From a virus, in the IMG/VR virus record IMGVR_UViG_3300013117_000086, positions 1 through 50,838 of that record: 50,838 nt of DNA; one strand, given 5' to 3'. A program made the translations under genes and the position numbers. Numbering within the stretch: position 1 is the first letter of the stretch; each line of letters opens with the position of its first letter. Below the pieces are notes generated by a model, which saw nothing but the letters and a program-made list of their open reading frames with translations, ran no database searches and had not been told where the DNA came from. Of the stretch, positions 1-8,338 are shown in pieces.

Positions 1-18
1 TTTGTTTTTATAATAAGC
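1..18. repeat. Terminal overlap of a circular contig (left copy)
   Basis: The first 18 bases are identical to bases 50821-50838. The primase-helicase frame reads through the joined ends, so this is assembly overlap of a circular or circularly permuted molecule rather than a biological terminal repeat. The unit genome is then 50,820 bp. Confidence 0.9.
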
Positions 19-1203
19 ACCTAATGTGAGGTTGAATACTTCTGATTCTAAATAAACATAACAGTTGAAATTTGTATCGTAATAATATATGGCTCCGTGA
101 ACTACTAAAACAAACTTGAAAAGAGCTGTCATATGATATAATATAAAATCTTCTATCATATCCTGTTTAGTGTTCTTTTCTTTTGTGGGCTTAACTAAAG
201 CACCTATTTTATTAAGTCGTTTCCGTGCATCTGAACCCAAAATAATAGTATCATTTCTGTAAAGCTCTAACCATTTTTCAGGATATTTCGCCCACTGCTT
301 ATAATACCTATCATCATACTGACTTATGTTTTTTAAAAATTCCTCATTTTTTTCAAATAAAACCATAACAGGCATAATATTATGCCTGATATAGTCGTAT
401 GTACTAGATCTACTTATTTTATCCCAGTCCCTATTGGTAGATCCGCTTATAAAGTTTTCGTACTCTGTCCAGTCTCTTATAATTTTCTTAAAAGCACTAT
501 TATCGAAAACAAAGTCCTCTTTTATCTGTATTTTGTTATCTAATTCTTTTATATCTTCCTCTTTATTGAATTTAAGGCAAAAATGATCTAGGTCTATATT
601 TGACATGTATAAATCTGTACAATGCATTAAATCCACGCAATTGTAATCAGATTTTAAAGGTTTATAACCTATAGAGGGTGCCATAGCTATAAACCTATTA
701 CTTGAAAATATTTCTATTTCTATACCTGTTTCTATAAAAAGTTTTTTCTGCGGATACACATTATTAGATGTTAAAAAGATGTGATAACCACCAGAAACGG
801 TTTGTTCTGATAAAGCTAATATTATATCTCTATCTATTTTTAAAGTATCTACTAAATAATCTACTACATCGTCAAAAACTTCTTTACCCTTAACCGGGTC
901 TTTTTTACAATCTATATCGATAACTATAATTTTTTTATCCGTTATCGATATTCCCGTACCTTTTTTTAATATAAAACCTACCAGCGGGTACGGCACAGTA
1001 GAAGGTTTTAAAATAGCTTTTTTGGCCATAACCCGGTTACACACCATCGACGAAGGCTCTGTAAAATCTTTAGCTTCTTGGATAGGTATTTTCATTACCT
1101 TACCTTTTTTATCCTTTTTATTTATAGCAAATAAATAATCAAATTTCAGCATTTTTTGTAACAATAAAAAATTAGTTAAGTCTATAGTAGTTATGCCCGC
1201 CAT
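1..1203 (-). CDS. Primase-helicase, N-terminal Prim-Pol half (gene crosses the contig join)
   Basis: These are the first 401 codons of a 796-residue protein; the frame stays open through base 1 and continues at base 50820. The N-terminal half looks like an archaeo-eukaryotic primase (Prim-Pol) domain, which makes primers for DNA synthesis. Visible motifs are the metal-binding acidic pair in IIVIDIDC (D96, D98), SGGYHIFL (His141, nucleotide-binding motif) and RFIAMAPSIGY (about 170-180, matching the family's PPS motif). ATG 1203 follows a GGGG-type ribosome site and lies 7 bp after the polymerase stop, so it is the last gene of the ligase-polymerase operon. The fusion to a D5/P4-type helicase at the C-terminus is a common phage and plasmid layout. 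Confidence is high for the domain and for continuity across the join. Confidence 0.9.
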   Translation of the reverse strand, partial: MAGITTIDLTNFLLLQKMLKFDYLFAINKKDKKGKVMKIPIQEAKDFTEPSSMVCNRVMAKKAILKPSTVPYPLVGFILKKGTGISITDKKIIVIDIDCKKDPVKGKEVFDDVVDYLVDTLKIDRDIILALSEQTVSGGYHIFLTSNNVYPQKKLFIETGIEIEIFSSNRFIAMAPSIGYKPLKSDYNCVDLMHCTDLYMSNIDLDHFCLKFNKEEDIKELDNKIQIKEDFVFDNSAFKKIIRDWTEYENFISGSTNRDWDKISRSSTYDYIRHNIMPVMVLFEKNEEFLKNISQYDDRYYKQWAKYPEKWLELYRNDTIILGSDARKRLNKIGALVKPTKEKNTKQDMIEDFILYHMTALFKFVLVVHGAIYYYDTNFNCYVYLESEVFNLTLGAYYKNK

Positions 1204-1210
1204 GTGTTTA

Positions 1211-3376
1211 TTACCCCTTTTTTACTTTCTCTGCCCATTCATAATAGTCATATTTATCAGCCCAGCCGTTACTATCACCTATATTAAAAACGTCGTGAGG
1301 ATCAGCTATTTCTGGTTCAGCCAAATGACTAACTAGCTGCTGCTCTGTTATATCTTTCTCCATACATTCTTTTAATTTTGAAACTATAGAGTTAATATCA
1401 TCTACAGAGATATCTGTTACATTTATTTCGAAAGCTATTTCATCATGTATAGTAGCTACTAATTTTACTTTACTTATATCGAGTGAACCGTCTATGTAAC
1501 TGTCATAGATCCTATTAAGAGCCATTTTAGTTACGTCAGCTGCAGTACCTTGTATCGGCGTATTTCTAGCTTTTCTTTCATCAGAATATTTAAGAAAATC
1601 GTCTTTACTATTTATTCTATACAAAGGTCTACGATAACCTAACATCGTTTCTACGTAACCGGTATCCTCAGCGAATTTTACAATGTTTTCCGCAAAATCC
1701 TCCATACCTGGATACGCATGGGACAAAGAATCTATCCTTTGTTGACAGGTTTTTTTAGGTAAATAAATACCACTCTCTTTATATTTAGTTTGTAAAGCAG
1801 CTCCACCTCCTCCATACGAGGCTGTAAAGTAAATAGGCTTGGCAGGGTTTCTATACTCTTTACTGACCTTACTACCGTCTGTCAAATCGATATCCAGACC
1901 GAATGCACTTTTCGCAGTAAAGCTGTGCATATCCCAGCCCTTTTTAATGATATTTATCATAGTATCATCTTTAAATAATTCCGCTGCAATCCTAACTTCT
2001 TGTGCGGCGTAATCTATCAATACTAATATGTTTCCAGGGGCTGGCTGATACAGATTTCTTACTTTCAGTTTATCATTAGCTACGTTAGGTATGTTCTGGG
2101 CATTAGGTTTTGAACTGTTAAACCGGCTAGTTTCTGTATACATGAAATAATTGCTATGGATTCTTTTAGTAACTATATTTAAATGTTTAAGTCTCCCATC
2201 TATATGTGAGTTTATCATAGTGCCGTTTTTCTGTACTACCGATATAGCATTTAATAAAACTATTAAATCATCTTTGAAGGGGTGCGGCTCACCTAAATCT
2301 TTTTTCATAGTTTTATAAGTCTCTCCGCAATACAATTCTTTCTTGTTAGTTAGATTGTTCTCTAACATGTGGATCATATCTGATATGGATTCAGCGTCCA
2401 AAGAAGGTTCACCGGTTTTTCCTGATACGTTAGATACAGGACAATTTAATAATCTGAATAACAGATCTTTTACCACCTTAGTTTTACCGGTCTTACCTAC
2501 TTTATCTTTACCGTCTAAAGTAAATTTTCTACCATGTTTAGCAGCTATGTATATAATTTTTTCTTTAGCTTCCAGCTGTTCATATAAGGCTTTATTTTTC
2601 CTTGAATCTGCATCTAATGTATTATAGTATAATCCGTTATACTCCATCAAACCAATTGATTTTATCGCAGGCATTTCTACGTTATGTAAAAATTCCCAGT
2701 AATTTTTATAAGGTCTAGGACCTATATGCATACCGTTGCATAGTTCAGGTATTTTTATATCTTCTAAAAGTTTTTTATATACCTTAAACAGTTTTAAAGC
2801 CTGTATAGTATCGTCAGCTACATAATCAGCTGATACTTCTATATCAGTGTCATTGAAATGACCTTCACCCACAGTATCAGAGAATTCTAACATAGTGTGG
2901 TTGAAATGTTCTAACGCCATGGTTTTCAGGCCTAACCCTTTAAGGATAAACCCGTTATCTAAAAGATTAGGTTTTTCTATCTGTCGATATCTCACTATCA
3001 TATGCATAGGATCAGCGACATTTTTAAACAGAGAACCAAATCTAAAACACTGTTTCTGTTCGAAAGCTAGGTTGTAAGCTATTTTAGTTATGTCTTTGTC
3101 TTTGAAAATATCATGAAAAATTTCAAAGACTTCTTTACCTGTTATGTCTATATTTTTTCCTACTTTATGTGTTATCGGCACCACATAAGATATAGTTTCA
3201 TCGAAACAAAAAGCTATAGTGGTTATATCCGATTTATGTGGGTCTAAAGCTGCTTTCGGGAATTCCCTGAATCGTTCTAAAGGGCTAGTTTCTAAATCAA
3301 AAGAAAAAACTGTACCTCTGTTTTCTAAAACTTCTAGTAATCTTTTTTTAGTATAAATTATTTCTCGTTTTACCAT
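1211..3376 (-). CDS. polA: DNA polymerase I-like (family A), 3'-5' exonuclease plus polymerase
   Basis: Replicative DNA polymerase of family A, about 721 residues, lacking the 5'-3' exonuclease domain, which is a separate gene at 38741-39619. The N-terminus has a DEDD-type proofreading motif (FSFDLETSP). Polymerase motif A is LVLIDYAAQEVRIAAEL, motif B is RNPAKPIYFTASYGG and motif C is VATIHDEIAFE. The O-helix keeps the Arg, Lys, Phe and Tyr positions; Phe rather than Tyr at the E. coli 762 position predicts discrimination against dideoxynucleotides. The ATG at 3376 is preferred over the upstream GTG (3385) because the GGGAG site lies 8 nt before it. Primase-helicase and ligase are in the same operon. 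Confidence 0.95.
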   Translation of the reverse strand: MVKREIIYTKKRLLEVLENRGTVFSFDLETSPLERFREFPKAALDPHKSDITTIAFCFDETISYVVPITHKVGKNIDITGKEVFEIFHDIFKDKDITKIAYNLAFEQKQCFRFGSLFKNVADPMHMIVRYRQIEKPNLLDNGFILKGLGLKTMALEHFNHTMLEFSDTVGEGHFNDTDIEVSADYVADDTIQALKLFKVYKKLLEDIKIPELCNGMHIGPRPYKNYWEFLHNVEMPAIKSIGLMEYNGLYYNTLDADSRKNKALYEQLEAKEKIIYIAAKHGRKFTLDGKDKVGKTGKTKVVKDLLFRLLNCPVSNVSGKTGEPSLDAESISDMIHMLENNLTNKKELYCGETYKTMKKDLGEPHPFKDDLIVLLNAISVVQKNGTMINSHIDGRLKHLNIVTKRIHSNYFMYTETSRFNSSKPNAQNIPNVANDKLKVRNLYQPAPGNILVLIDYAAQEVRIAAELFKDDTMINIIKKGWDMHSFTAKSAFGLDIDLTDGSKVSKEYRNPAKPIYFTASYGGGGAALQTKYKESGIYLPKKTCQQRIDSLSHAYPGMEDFAENIVKFAEDTGYVETMLGYRRPLYRINSKDDFLKYSDERKARNTPIQGTAADVTKMALNRIYDSYIDGSLDISKVKLVATIHDEIAFEINVTDISVDDINSIVSKLKECMEKDITEQQLVSHLAEPEIADPHDVFNIGDSNGWADKYDYYEWAEKVKKG

Positions 3377-3389
3377 GAGTTCCACTCCC

Positions 3390-3971
3390 CTATAATATAT
3401 TGTTCAAAAACCATGTTTTTACACTAGCTTTCAGACCTTTTAATAAATACATAGTAGATACAGTCCCCTGATATACCAGATATTCATTATCACTTAATTT
3501 TTTTACGGCTAATATATTTTCCACCGATACTTTACCTGTTTTTCTTACTTTTATGTGTCCGTAGAGATCATCATATATTTTTATATAATAAGTTCCTCCA
3601 TTTCTTAAAACATCAAAATCGTTTATTTTAGTATATTCTTGATGTAAAAAATAAACCTCCTGTTTCGAGAAAAAATTTAAGGCCGAATCTCTCACCTCTT
3701 CTATGAATTCTAAATCTATGTAAGATTTAACGTACTCGGCTAACGGTACTGCGTCTTTTAGTTGGACTTCATTGGTAGACTTTAAAGGAATTTCATTAGC
3801 TTTTTCGTCTAATTCAATAGGTTTAACTCTGTAACATATTACATCTAAACTACGATTATCAGCCATCTCATCGTTTTTCTTTCTTACATAAGCAGTAGCT
3901 GTTTTTTTATTACTGAAAATAAAAATATCAGGTTCTTTTATATTGCCACCCATTACCGAAAATAATTTCAT
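3390..3971 (-). CDS. Hypothetical protein (193 aa)
   Basis: I do not recognise this protein. It is mixed alpha/beta, with no signal peptide, membrane segment or cysteine cluster. The start is well defined (AAAGGAG, then ATG 3971) and it lies directly upstream of the DNA polymerase in the same operon, so an early role around replication is possible but only by association. An N-terminal stretch (SNKKTATAYVRKK) resembles a short helical segment in the 74-residue protein at 41425-41649, but the similarity is too brief to trust. Confidence 0.75.
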   Translation of the reverse strand: MKLFSVMGGNIKEPDIFIFSNKKTATAYVRKKNDEMADNRSLDVICYRVKPIELDEKANEIPLKSTNEVQLKDAVPLAEYVKSYIDLEFIEEVRDSALNFFSKQEVYFLHQEYTKINDFDVLRNGGTYYIKIYDDLYGHIKVRKTGKVSVENILAVKKLSDNEYLVYQGTVSTMYLLKGLKASVKTWFLNNIL

Positions 3972-3995
3972 CTTAAATCTCCTTTATAATACTTT

Positions 3996-4094
3996 TTAAC
4001 TCTTTGTCAGTTTACTTATAGTATAAATATTACAAATATTAACTATTATCGTCGCTATATTAACACATACAAGTAATTTCTCTGTAATTGTCAT
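3996..4094 (-). CDS. Micro-protein with a hydrophobic segment (32 aa)
   Basis: A short ORF with ATG 4094 placed 6 nt after a very strong GAGGAGG site and directly abutting the stop of the upstream gene (TAA-ATG), a sign of translational coupling. The peptide has a hydrophobic core (LLVCVNIATIIVNICNIY), long enough for one membrane pass, and a basic C-terminus (SKLTKS). Function unknown. The ribosome site and coupling are the main evidence that it is translated. Confidence 0.55.
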   Translation of the reverse strand: MTITEKLLVCVNIATIIVNICNIYTISKLTKS

Positions 4095-4865
4095 TTAATC
4101 CTCCTCAAATCTGTTTTTAAATTTTTTAAGGTTTCTTTTAGATAACCCGCTAGATTTATTTTTAAATTTTTCTTTTTTTCTTCTTTTCTTTTCTCTGATA
4201 ACATCCGTTTTTGTATTAAAATGATTTACTAATTCACTTCTTAATTTTATGAATTTATTCAAAACTTTCTTAAAGTAAACCTGGTCATTTTTAGACAATT
4301 CATTTTCGTGTATAACGTCTTTTAATATCTCAGTAGCTAAAATTATGTCGTAAACGATAGAGCTTTCCTGTTTAGTCAAGAACCATAGATCTCGTCCTTC
4401 AGTAAATACTCCTAAATCTATTTCCTTAGCTTTTTTCTCATAAAGATCAGTAATAAATTTACGTTGAGTGTCTGGAAAAACTTTATTTTCGTAAGCAGCT
4501 ATTCTATTGGACATGTTTTTTATCCAAGTATAATTTTTATCGTAAAATTTTCTTATAATATTATACGAAACATTATTATCAGAATCTCCTCTTACTTCTT
4601 TTAATTTATCCTCAGCACCTTTTTTATACCTATTAAAAACACTATCAGGTAAGTATGAAAATATTTCTTTATTAAACTCACCCACAAAGTAACAAACTGC
4701 TACTAAAATGTTAGTGTAGACACCATCAATTATATTGATAGTATCTACAGTAGATAATTCTTGAGTTACCTTTGCTTTTTCTAGAAATACTTTCTTTTGT
4801 ACTTTTTTAGTTAACTTAGATTTATTTTTTCGTTTTCTTTTCTCAGAGTCCAACTTTCTGACCAT
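4095..4865 (-). CDS. Hypothetical highly basic protein (256 aa)
   Basis: Both ends are very rich in lysine and arginine (N-terminus KLDSEKRKRKNKSKLTKK; C-terminus KKRRKKEKFKNKSS and KRNLKKFKNRF); the centre is predicted helical. Such charge suggests nucleic-acid binding, but no known domain is visible. ATG 4865 follows a GAGGAG site located inside the end of the preceding 57-residue gene, whose stop is 2 bp upstream. It belongs to the ligase-polymerase operon. Confidence 0.75.
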   Translation of the reverse strand: MVRKLDSEKRKRKNKSKLTKKVQKKVFLEKAKVTQELSTVDTINIIDGVYTNILVAVCYFVGEFNKEIFSYLPDSVFNRYKKGAEDKLKEVRGDSDNNVSYNIIRKFYDKNYTWIKNMSNRIAAYENKVFPDTQRKFITDLYEKKAKEIDLGVFTEGRDLWFLTKQESSIVYDIILATEILKDVIHENELSKNDQVYFKKVLNKFIKLRSELVNHFNTKTDVIREKKRRKKEKFKNKSSGLSKRNLKKFKNRFEED

Positions 4866-4867
4866 GG

Positions 4868-5041
4868 TTACTCCTCTAGACCGAAGAATTGATATCTATT
4901 ACACCTGCTACACATAGTTTCTCTGCCTTTATGTCTGCATACATTACATAATTTACTAGACAAGACTTTAATAAGCTTATTTCTTTTTACTATTTCCTGC
5001 AGTAATCTCCTGTTCTCCAGTCTTAAATTAGTTTCCTTCAT
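4868..5041 (-). CDS. Small zinc-ribbon-like protein (57 aa)
   Basis: A helical, basic N-terminus (about residues 1-30) is followed by CNVCRHKGRETMCSRC, two CxxC pairs 7 residues apart, which is a typical metal-binding knuckle. The start overlaps the end of the upstream gene by 14 bp and the stop lies 2 bp before the next ATG. Its own GAGGAG sequence serves as ribosome site for the next gene. Probably a small zinc-binding nucleic-acid or adaptor protein; the exact role is unknown. Confidence 0.65.
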   Translation of the reverse strand: MKETNLRLENRRLLQEIVKRNKLIKVLSSKLCNVCRHKGRETMCSRCNRYQFFGLEE

Positions 5042-5291
5042 TTAAAGCCTCCAAAATTTTAGCTTTTAATCTTTGCGCCAGCATATTAGCCGACTTAGTA
5101 ACACTATCCCCGTCAAATATATCATCTATAAACAGACCGAAACCAATTTCACATAAACACGATAGACTATAAAAAGCCTCTACGGGTTGTACTCTGTTAC
5201 AATCTATGTTCTCGATATCAACTATAAGTTCCTTGTTAGTTTTTGTAGAATCCTTTATAGTTAAAACTATGTTATCCTCTTCTTTTTCCAC
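5028..5291 (-). CDS. Hypothetical protein (87 aa, GTG start)
   Basis: No family recognised. The protein is acidic, with a short amphipathic C-terminal helix (SANMLAQRLKAKILEALNEG). The GTG at 5291 is preceded by GGAGGACTGATTTTA, a good ribosome site located in the end of the upstream gene. It overlaps the 57-residue zinc-ribbon gene by 14 bp, consistent with tight packing in one operon. Confidence 0.7.
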   Translation of the reverse strand: MEKEEDNIVLTIKDSTKTNKELIVDIENIDCNRVQPVEAFYSLSCLCEIGFGLFIDDIFDGDSVTKSANMLAQRLKAKILEALNEGN

Positions 5292-5296
5292 TAAAA

Positions 5297-5566
5297 TCAG
5301 TCCTCCAGTTTTTTAAAATACAGTATTTTTACTAATGTTTTAGATAGCATTTCCTCTATTCTTATTACATTTTTTAAATCAGCTTCTAAATCACCTTTCT
5401 TAACTTTTATAAATTCAGTTTTAATATTTGTAGTCACTAAATAAGTATTTATTTCAATTTCTTCTTTTTCTTCTATTTTTTTACTTTCTTCTATCTGTTT
5501 AATTTCTTCTATCTGTTTAATTTCTTCTAGCACGTCATGGATTATTTTTTTACTTTCTTCTAACAT
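5297..5566 (-). CDS. Hypothetical coiled-coil protein (89 aa)
   Basis: The first half is a charged helix with short internal repeats (IEEIKQ and IEESKK units), a likely coiled coil; the second half is a small alpha/beta segment. The second ATG (5566) is chosen because AAGGAGG abuts the first ATG (5575) but lies 9 nt before the second. Function unknown; it sits in the ligase-polymerase operon. The repeated codons may allow copy-number change of the repeat. Confidence 0.7.
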   Translation of the reverse strand: MLEESKKIIHDVLEEIKQIEEIKQIEESKKIEEKEEIEINTYLVTTNIKTEFIKVKKGDLEADLKNVIRIEEMLSKTLVKILYFKKLED

Positions 5567-5615
5567 TTTAACCATCCTCCTTAGATTCAGTAGTAATTTC
5601 CTGGACCATGTTAGA

Positions 5616-6989
5616 CTACTTTAAACTCATAGCCATAATTTCATTATCTTTTATTTCATCGAAATTATCCGCTTTATCTAAATCATGCCTAAAATCATCA
5701 AACCTCGCATACAGCAAGCTTTTATTACCATGCTTATCTTCTGATATACCGTTGCATTTTACATCAACTAATGTGTATAAATAACTAGCCTGATTATCCC
5801 ATATCTTTTTTCTTAGTGCATCACTTACGCCAGCTGCTGCTGTTTTAACTATACCGTCATAGGATTCCAGAATAAGGGAACCTAAATTATGTTTATATTT
5901 ATTTTTACCTTCTTTGTAACCTACTATTTTAAGTGTGCATTTCATTTCTAATTTCATTTTCACCTGATAGCTAGGTTTCCCATCCTTCCATTTACCGTCG
6001 AAAGTTTTCAGAACTGCTCCCTCTTCTCCTCTTACTAGGTAATCTTTAAAAACTTTCATAGCTTCTTCTTTTGAATTAACTATCTCGTACCCTGTCTGAA
6101 TTATAGATCCTCTAGTGTTAACTGCGTTTAATGTATCTTCTAGCAGCTTCAATCTACTCTGTCTATCAGAAATACCTTTTTTCAGAAGAAACTCATCCAA
6201 GGGTATTACATCCCAAGCTATTATATATAACTTATCTTCCACAGATCCCGTTGTCATCTGATAATTATTATAAAAATCTTTATAAGTTTCTCCGCTTCCA
6301 TCCTCATTAGTTTCTATTAAACTAGCTATTATTCCATTAGCTGTTTTTCTTTCAAAACCTTCTAACATTAACTCACCGTTTAAAACCATGTCCTGCCCTA
6401 CATGTTTTCGTAATCTCTTTAACACGTTTAGAAGCGGACCTTCTATAGTTTGTAGATGACCTGACCTGCTCTGCAAGAAAGGTTTTTCTGTTATATAAGC
6501 GTTTGTATACATTCCGTCGTTTTTTACCTCGCAATAAGCGGGATATTTAAAATTCTGTATTAATTTTTTAGTGTAAGACTTGCAGCCCATATAAGGAGCT
6601 AAGAAAATCTCGTCATACAGCTCAACAACATTGTTGTATCCTTTAGCACCTATACCTAGTTTAAGTGCGTTACACACTATTTTTTCAGCTATATCGTTAT
6701 TTTCAGGTAATAAATTTACAAACTTTTTTATACTGGCTATATTATTATCAGTTATTTCCATAGTATTCATAAACTGCAACACATGATCTAAATCTTCGAA
6801 TTTAGTAAAACAGTGACTATCTACTTTTTTGTATCGTTTTTCTCCTATCCCTGTTACTATCAAAGGGTTTAGTATAAATTTAAGTAAAGACACAAAACTA
6901 CTGTTTGTCTTATGTTTTGATATAAAACCCTCCTTATTTTTTGATCCTTTAAGTTCTTTTAATTCTTTTAACATTTGCAATCTTTTCAT
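5616..6989 (-). CDS. ATP-dependent DNA ligase
   Basis: Seals nicks in duplex DNA through an enzyme-AMP intermediate; 457 residues, about the size of the T4 gp30 type. Motif I (EVKNDGMYTNAY) holds the catalytic lysine of KxDG. Further motifs are NGELML (III), EEGAVLKTFDG (IV) and a VKMKLEM segment (V) before the OB-fold. ATG 6989 is preceded by AGGAGGCGTTA and overlaps the stop of the upstream gene (TAATG). Together with the phage's own polymerase, primase-helicase and 5'-3' exonuclease it gives a nearly self-sufficient system for Okazaki-fragment maturation. Confidence 0.92.
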   Translation of the reverse strand: MKRLQMLKELKELKGSKNKEGFISKHKTNSSFVSLLKFILNPLIVTGIGEKRYKKVDSHCFTKFEDLDHVLQFMNTMEITDNNIASIKKFVNLLPENNDIAEKIVCNALKLGIGAKGYNNVVELYDEIFLAPYMGCKSYTKKLIQNFKYPAYCEVKNDGMYTNAYITEKPFLQSRSGHLQTIEGPLLNVLKRLRKHVGQDMVLNGELMLEGFERKTANGIIASLIETNEDGSGETYKDFYNNYQMTTGSVEDKLYIIAWDVIPLDEFLLKKGISDRQSRLKLLEDTLNAVNTRGSIIQTGYEIVNSKEEAMKVFKDYLVRGEEGAVLKTFDGKWKDGKPSYQVKMKLEMKCTLKIVGYKEGKNKYKHNLGSLILESYDGIVKTAAAGVSDALRKKIWDNQASYLYTLVDVKCNGISEDKHGNKSLLYARFDDFRHDLDKADNFDEIKDNEIMAMSLK

Positions 6990-7243
6990 TAACGCCTCCT
7001 ATTTTTTCTTCTACTTTTTTTCTGTATTTTTTCTTTAGATTTCTTTTTACTAGATCTTCTGTTTTTAACTATTTTTACACCGTCCCTGAAATAGCTTACT
7101 TCTTTAGTTAAATCCTCAACAGAGCCGTGAACAGCTTCTAAATCCTTTAAAGACTCTTTTAAATTACCTACTATATTTTCGGCGGTTTTAGTGCACTCAC
7201 GCCCTGACGCAAATTTTCTGATTTTTATTTTATCTTGATCCAT
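6989..7243 (-). CDS. Hypothetical protein with lysine/arginine-rich tail (84 aa)
   Basis: Unrecognised. Residues 1-60 are mixed, with a likely helix (AENIVGNLKESLKDLEAVHG). The last 25 residues are almost entirely basic (SSKKKSKEKIQKKSRRKN), suggesting contact with DNA or RNA. It overlaps its neighbours on both sides by TAATG junctions (start 7243, stop 6989), so it is translationally coupled between the DUF2786-like gene and the DNA ligase. Confidence 0.7.
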   Translation of the reverse strand: MDQDKIKIRKFASGRECTKTAENIVGNLKESLKDLEAVHGSVEDLTKEVSYFRDGVKIVKNRRSSKKKSKEKIQKKSRRKNRRR

Positions 7244-7925
7244 TAATCTACTACCTCCTCTATTTTTATTCCGTAAATCTCTCCTTCCTTATGACCTTCT
7301 TCAAAACCTTCATTGTTTTCTATACACATCTCTACCTGATTTTTAGGTATATCTAACTCATCGTAAGCATTTTGAACCTGTTTAGGAGTGTTGAGAACCA
7401 TTAGTTCCGTACCGGTCATGGTTTTCTTTTCTTCTGCAAACTTCTTAGCTAAACCAGAAGAAAAACCCAAGCAGTAGCTAAAGATGAAACCCTTATTGTT
7501 ACCGGGCCTGAACAGAGAATTAAACCGGGCTTTATCATAAGATTTTTTAGCTGTTTTTCTAATGTAAGGTATCAGAATCTCTAACATCTGATCTACTATC
7601 TTTATATGTGTTTCTAGTCCGATTAAACAAGGTTTATTTTTTTCTTACCAGAAACTGACTGATAAACTACCTTACATTTAAAATTTTCAGATAAAACCCG
7701 TACTAAGGTTAGTACCCAGCTATCTGGTTTGAAAGAATACTTATCGAGAACTGCAGTTAGGACCTCTGCGTTTAACTCTTCCAGGTCCTTATCTGATATG
7801 TCATGAGCTAACATAAGTTTCTGCGCTAACGCAGCTGCCGCCATAACCTCAGTTTCAGGAGAACCATTTTCTATAGTCTTGTTTAATAGATTTTTTATCT
7901 TTTTGGCTACTTTCGCTTTACTCAT
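7243..7925 (-). pseudogene. DUF2786-like protein, interrupted by an apparent frameshift at a 7-A run
   Basis: Two adjacent frames together make one family-like protein. The first (7925-7623) carries the DUF2786-type N-terminus (KIKNLLNKT...AAAALAQKLMLAHDI). The second (open from about 7658 to 7243) gives LIGLETHIKIVDQMLEIL and CLGFSSGLAKKFAEE, which match the usual second domain of these proteins. The frames meet at AAG followed by seven A's (plus strand T7 at about 7638-7644). One extra A would give a continuous protein of 227 residues. Possible causes are a real deletion, transcript slippage, or a homopolymer sequencing error. The role of DUF2786 proteins is not known. Confidence 0.7.
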
Positions 7926-8130
7926 TTGAACCTCCTATTTCTTTTAATATATAATATCTACCTTGTGAAAAACTGTAAAACTGGTTAGGGTTCAGTATAC
8001 CCCGTTTACAGTTTTTCAAAGCTTCTTCGCAGGCTTTCTTTAAAGATTCTAAATCAATTGTGCCTTCGATTCTTTTAATAAGTATGTCGTTATATCCCGG
8101 ACCTGTGACCATAAAATCGAATACTAACAT
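7918..8130 (-). CDS. Hypothetical protein (70 aa), first gene of the ligase-polymerase operon
   Basis: Unrecognised small protein, probably alpha/beta, without membrane segment or metal motif. It starts at ATG 8130, about 10 nt after a GGAG site, and its end overlaps the start of the DUF2786-like gene by 8 bp. The promoter at 8187-8215 lies just upstream, so it is the first product of this leftward operon. Confidence 0.65.
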   Translation of the reverse strand: MLVFDFMVTGPGYNDILIKRIEGTIDLESLKKACEEALKNCKRGILNPNQFYSFSQGRYYILKEIGGSNE

Positions 8131-8186
8131 ATCATAAACACTCCTTTTATAACTTAAAATAAGTTACGTACACTTTTAGTATATAC

Positions 8187-8242
8187 AGTATATCATATAA
8201 AAAGTTTTATGTATACACTTTTTTTAACTTTTTTTAACTTTT
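8187..8242 (-). promoter_or_regulatory. Leftward early promoter with phased A-tracts (operon 8.1 kb to primase)
   Basis: Read on the minus strand: two full 10-bp CTTTTTTTAA units plus a partial one (8218-8242), then -35 TATACA (8210-8215), an exact 17-bp spacer and -10 TATACT (8187-8192). The same layout recurs at 11420, 43700 and 49527. The T7/A7 runs are spaced by one helical turn, which should bend DNA and act as an UP element. Confidence 0.8.
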
Positions 8243-8263
8243 CACTTACCTAATTCAGTAACT

Positions 8264-8327
8264 AAAAAAAGAATTTTGTACTTTTAGGTAACTGACCTAT
8301 CGATAAAAGTATACAAAAATTCTTTTT
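8264..8327 (-). terminator. Probable terminator ending the 11.4-8.3 kb operon
   Basis: A long imperfect stem: the left arm (8264-8286) holds AAAAAGAATTTTGTACTTTTA and the right arm (8304-8327) its near complement with a 3-nt bulge. On the minus strand the stem ends in a run of U. It lies just after the stop of the 8339 gene and before the next leftward promoter. Confidence 0.5.
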
Positions 8328-8338
8328 AAAATTTAATC

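Noticed and set aside
1-18. Terminal repeat as a real phage end or att site
   Set aside because: It lies inside the primase-helicase gene and is explained by assembly overlap; no integrase is present.
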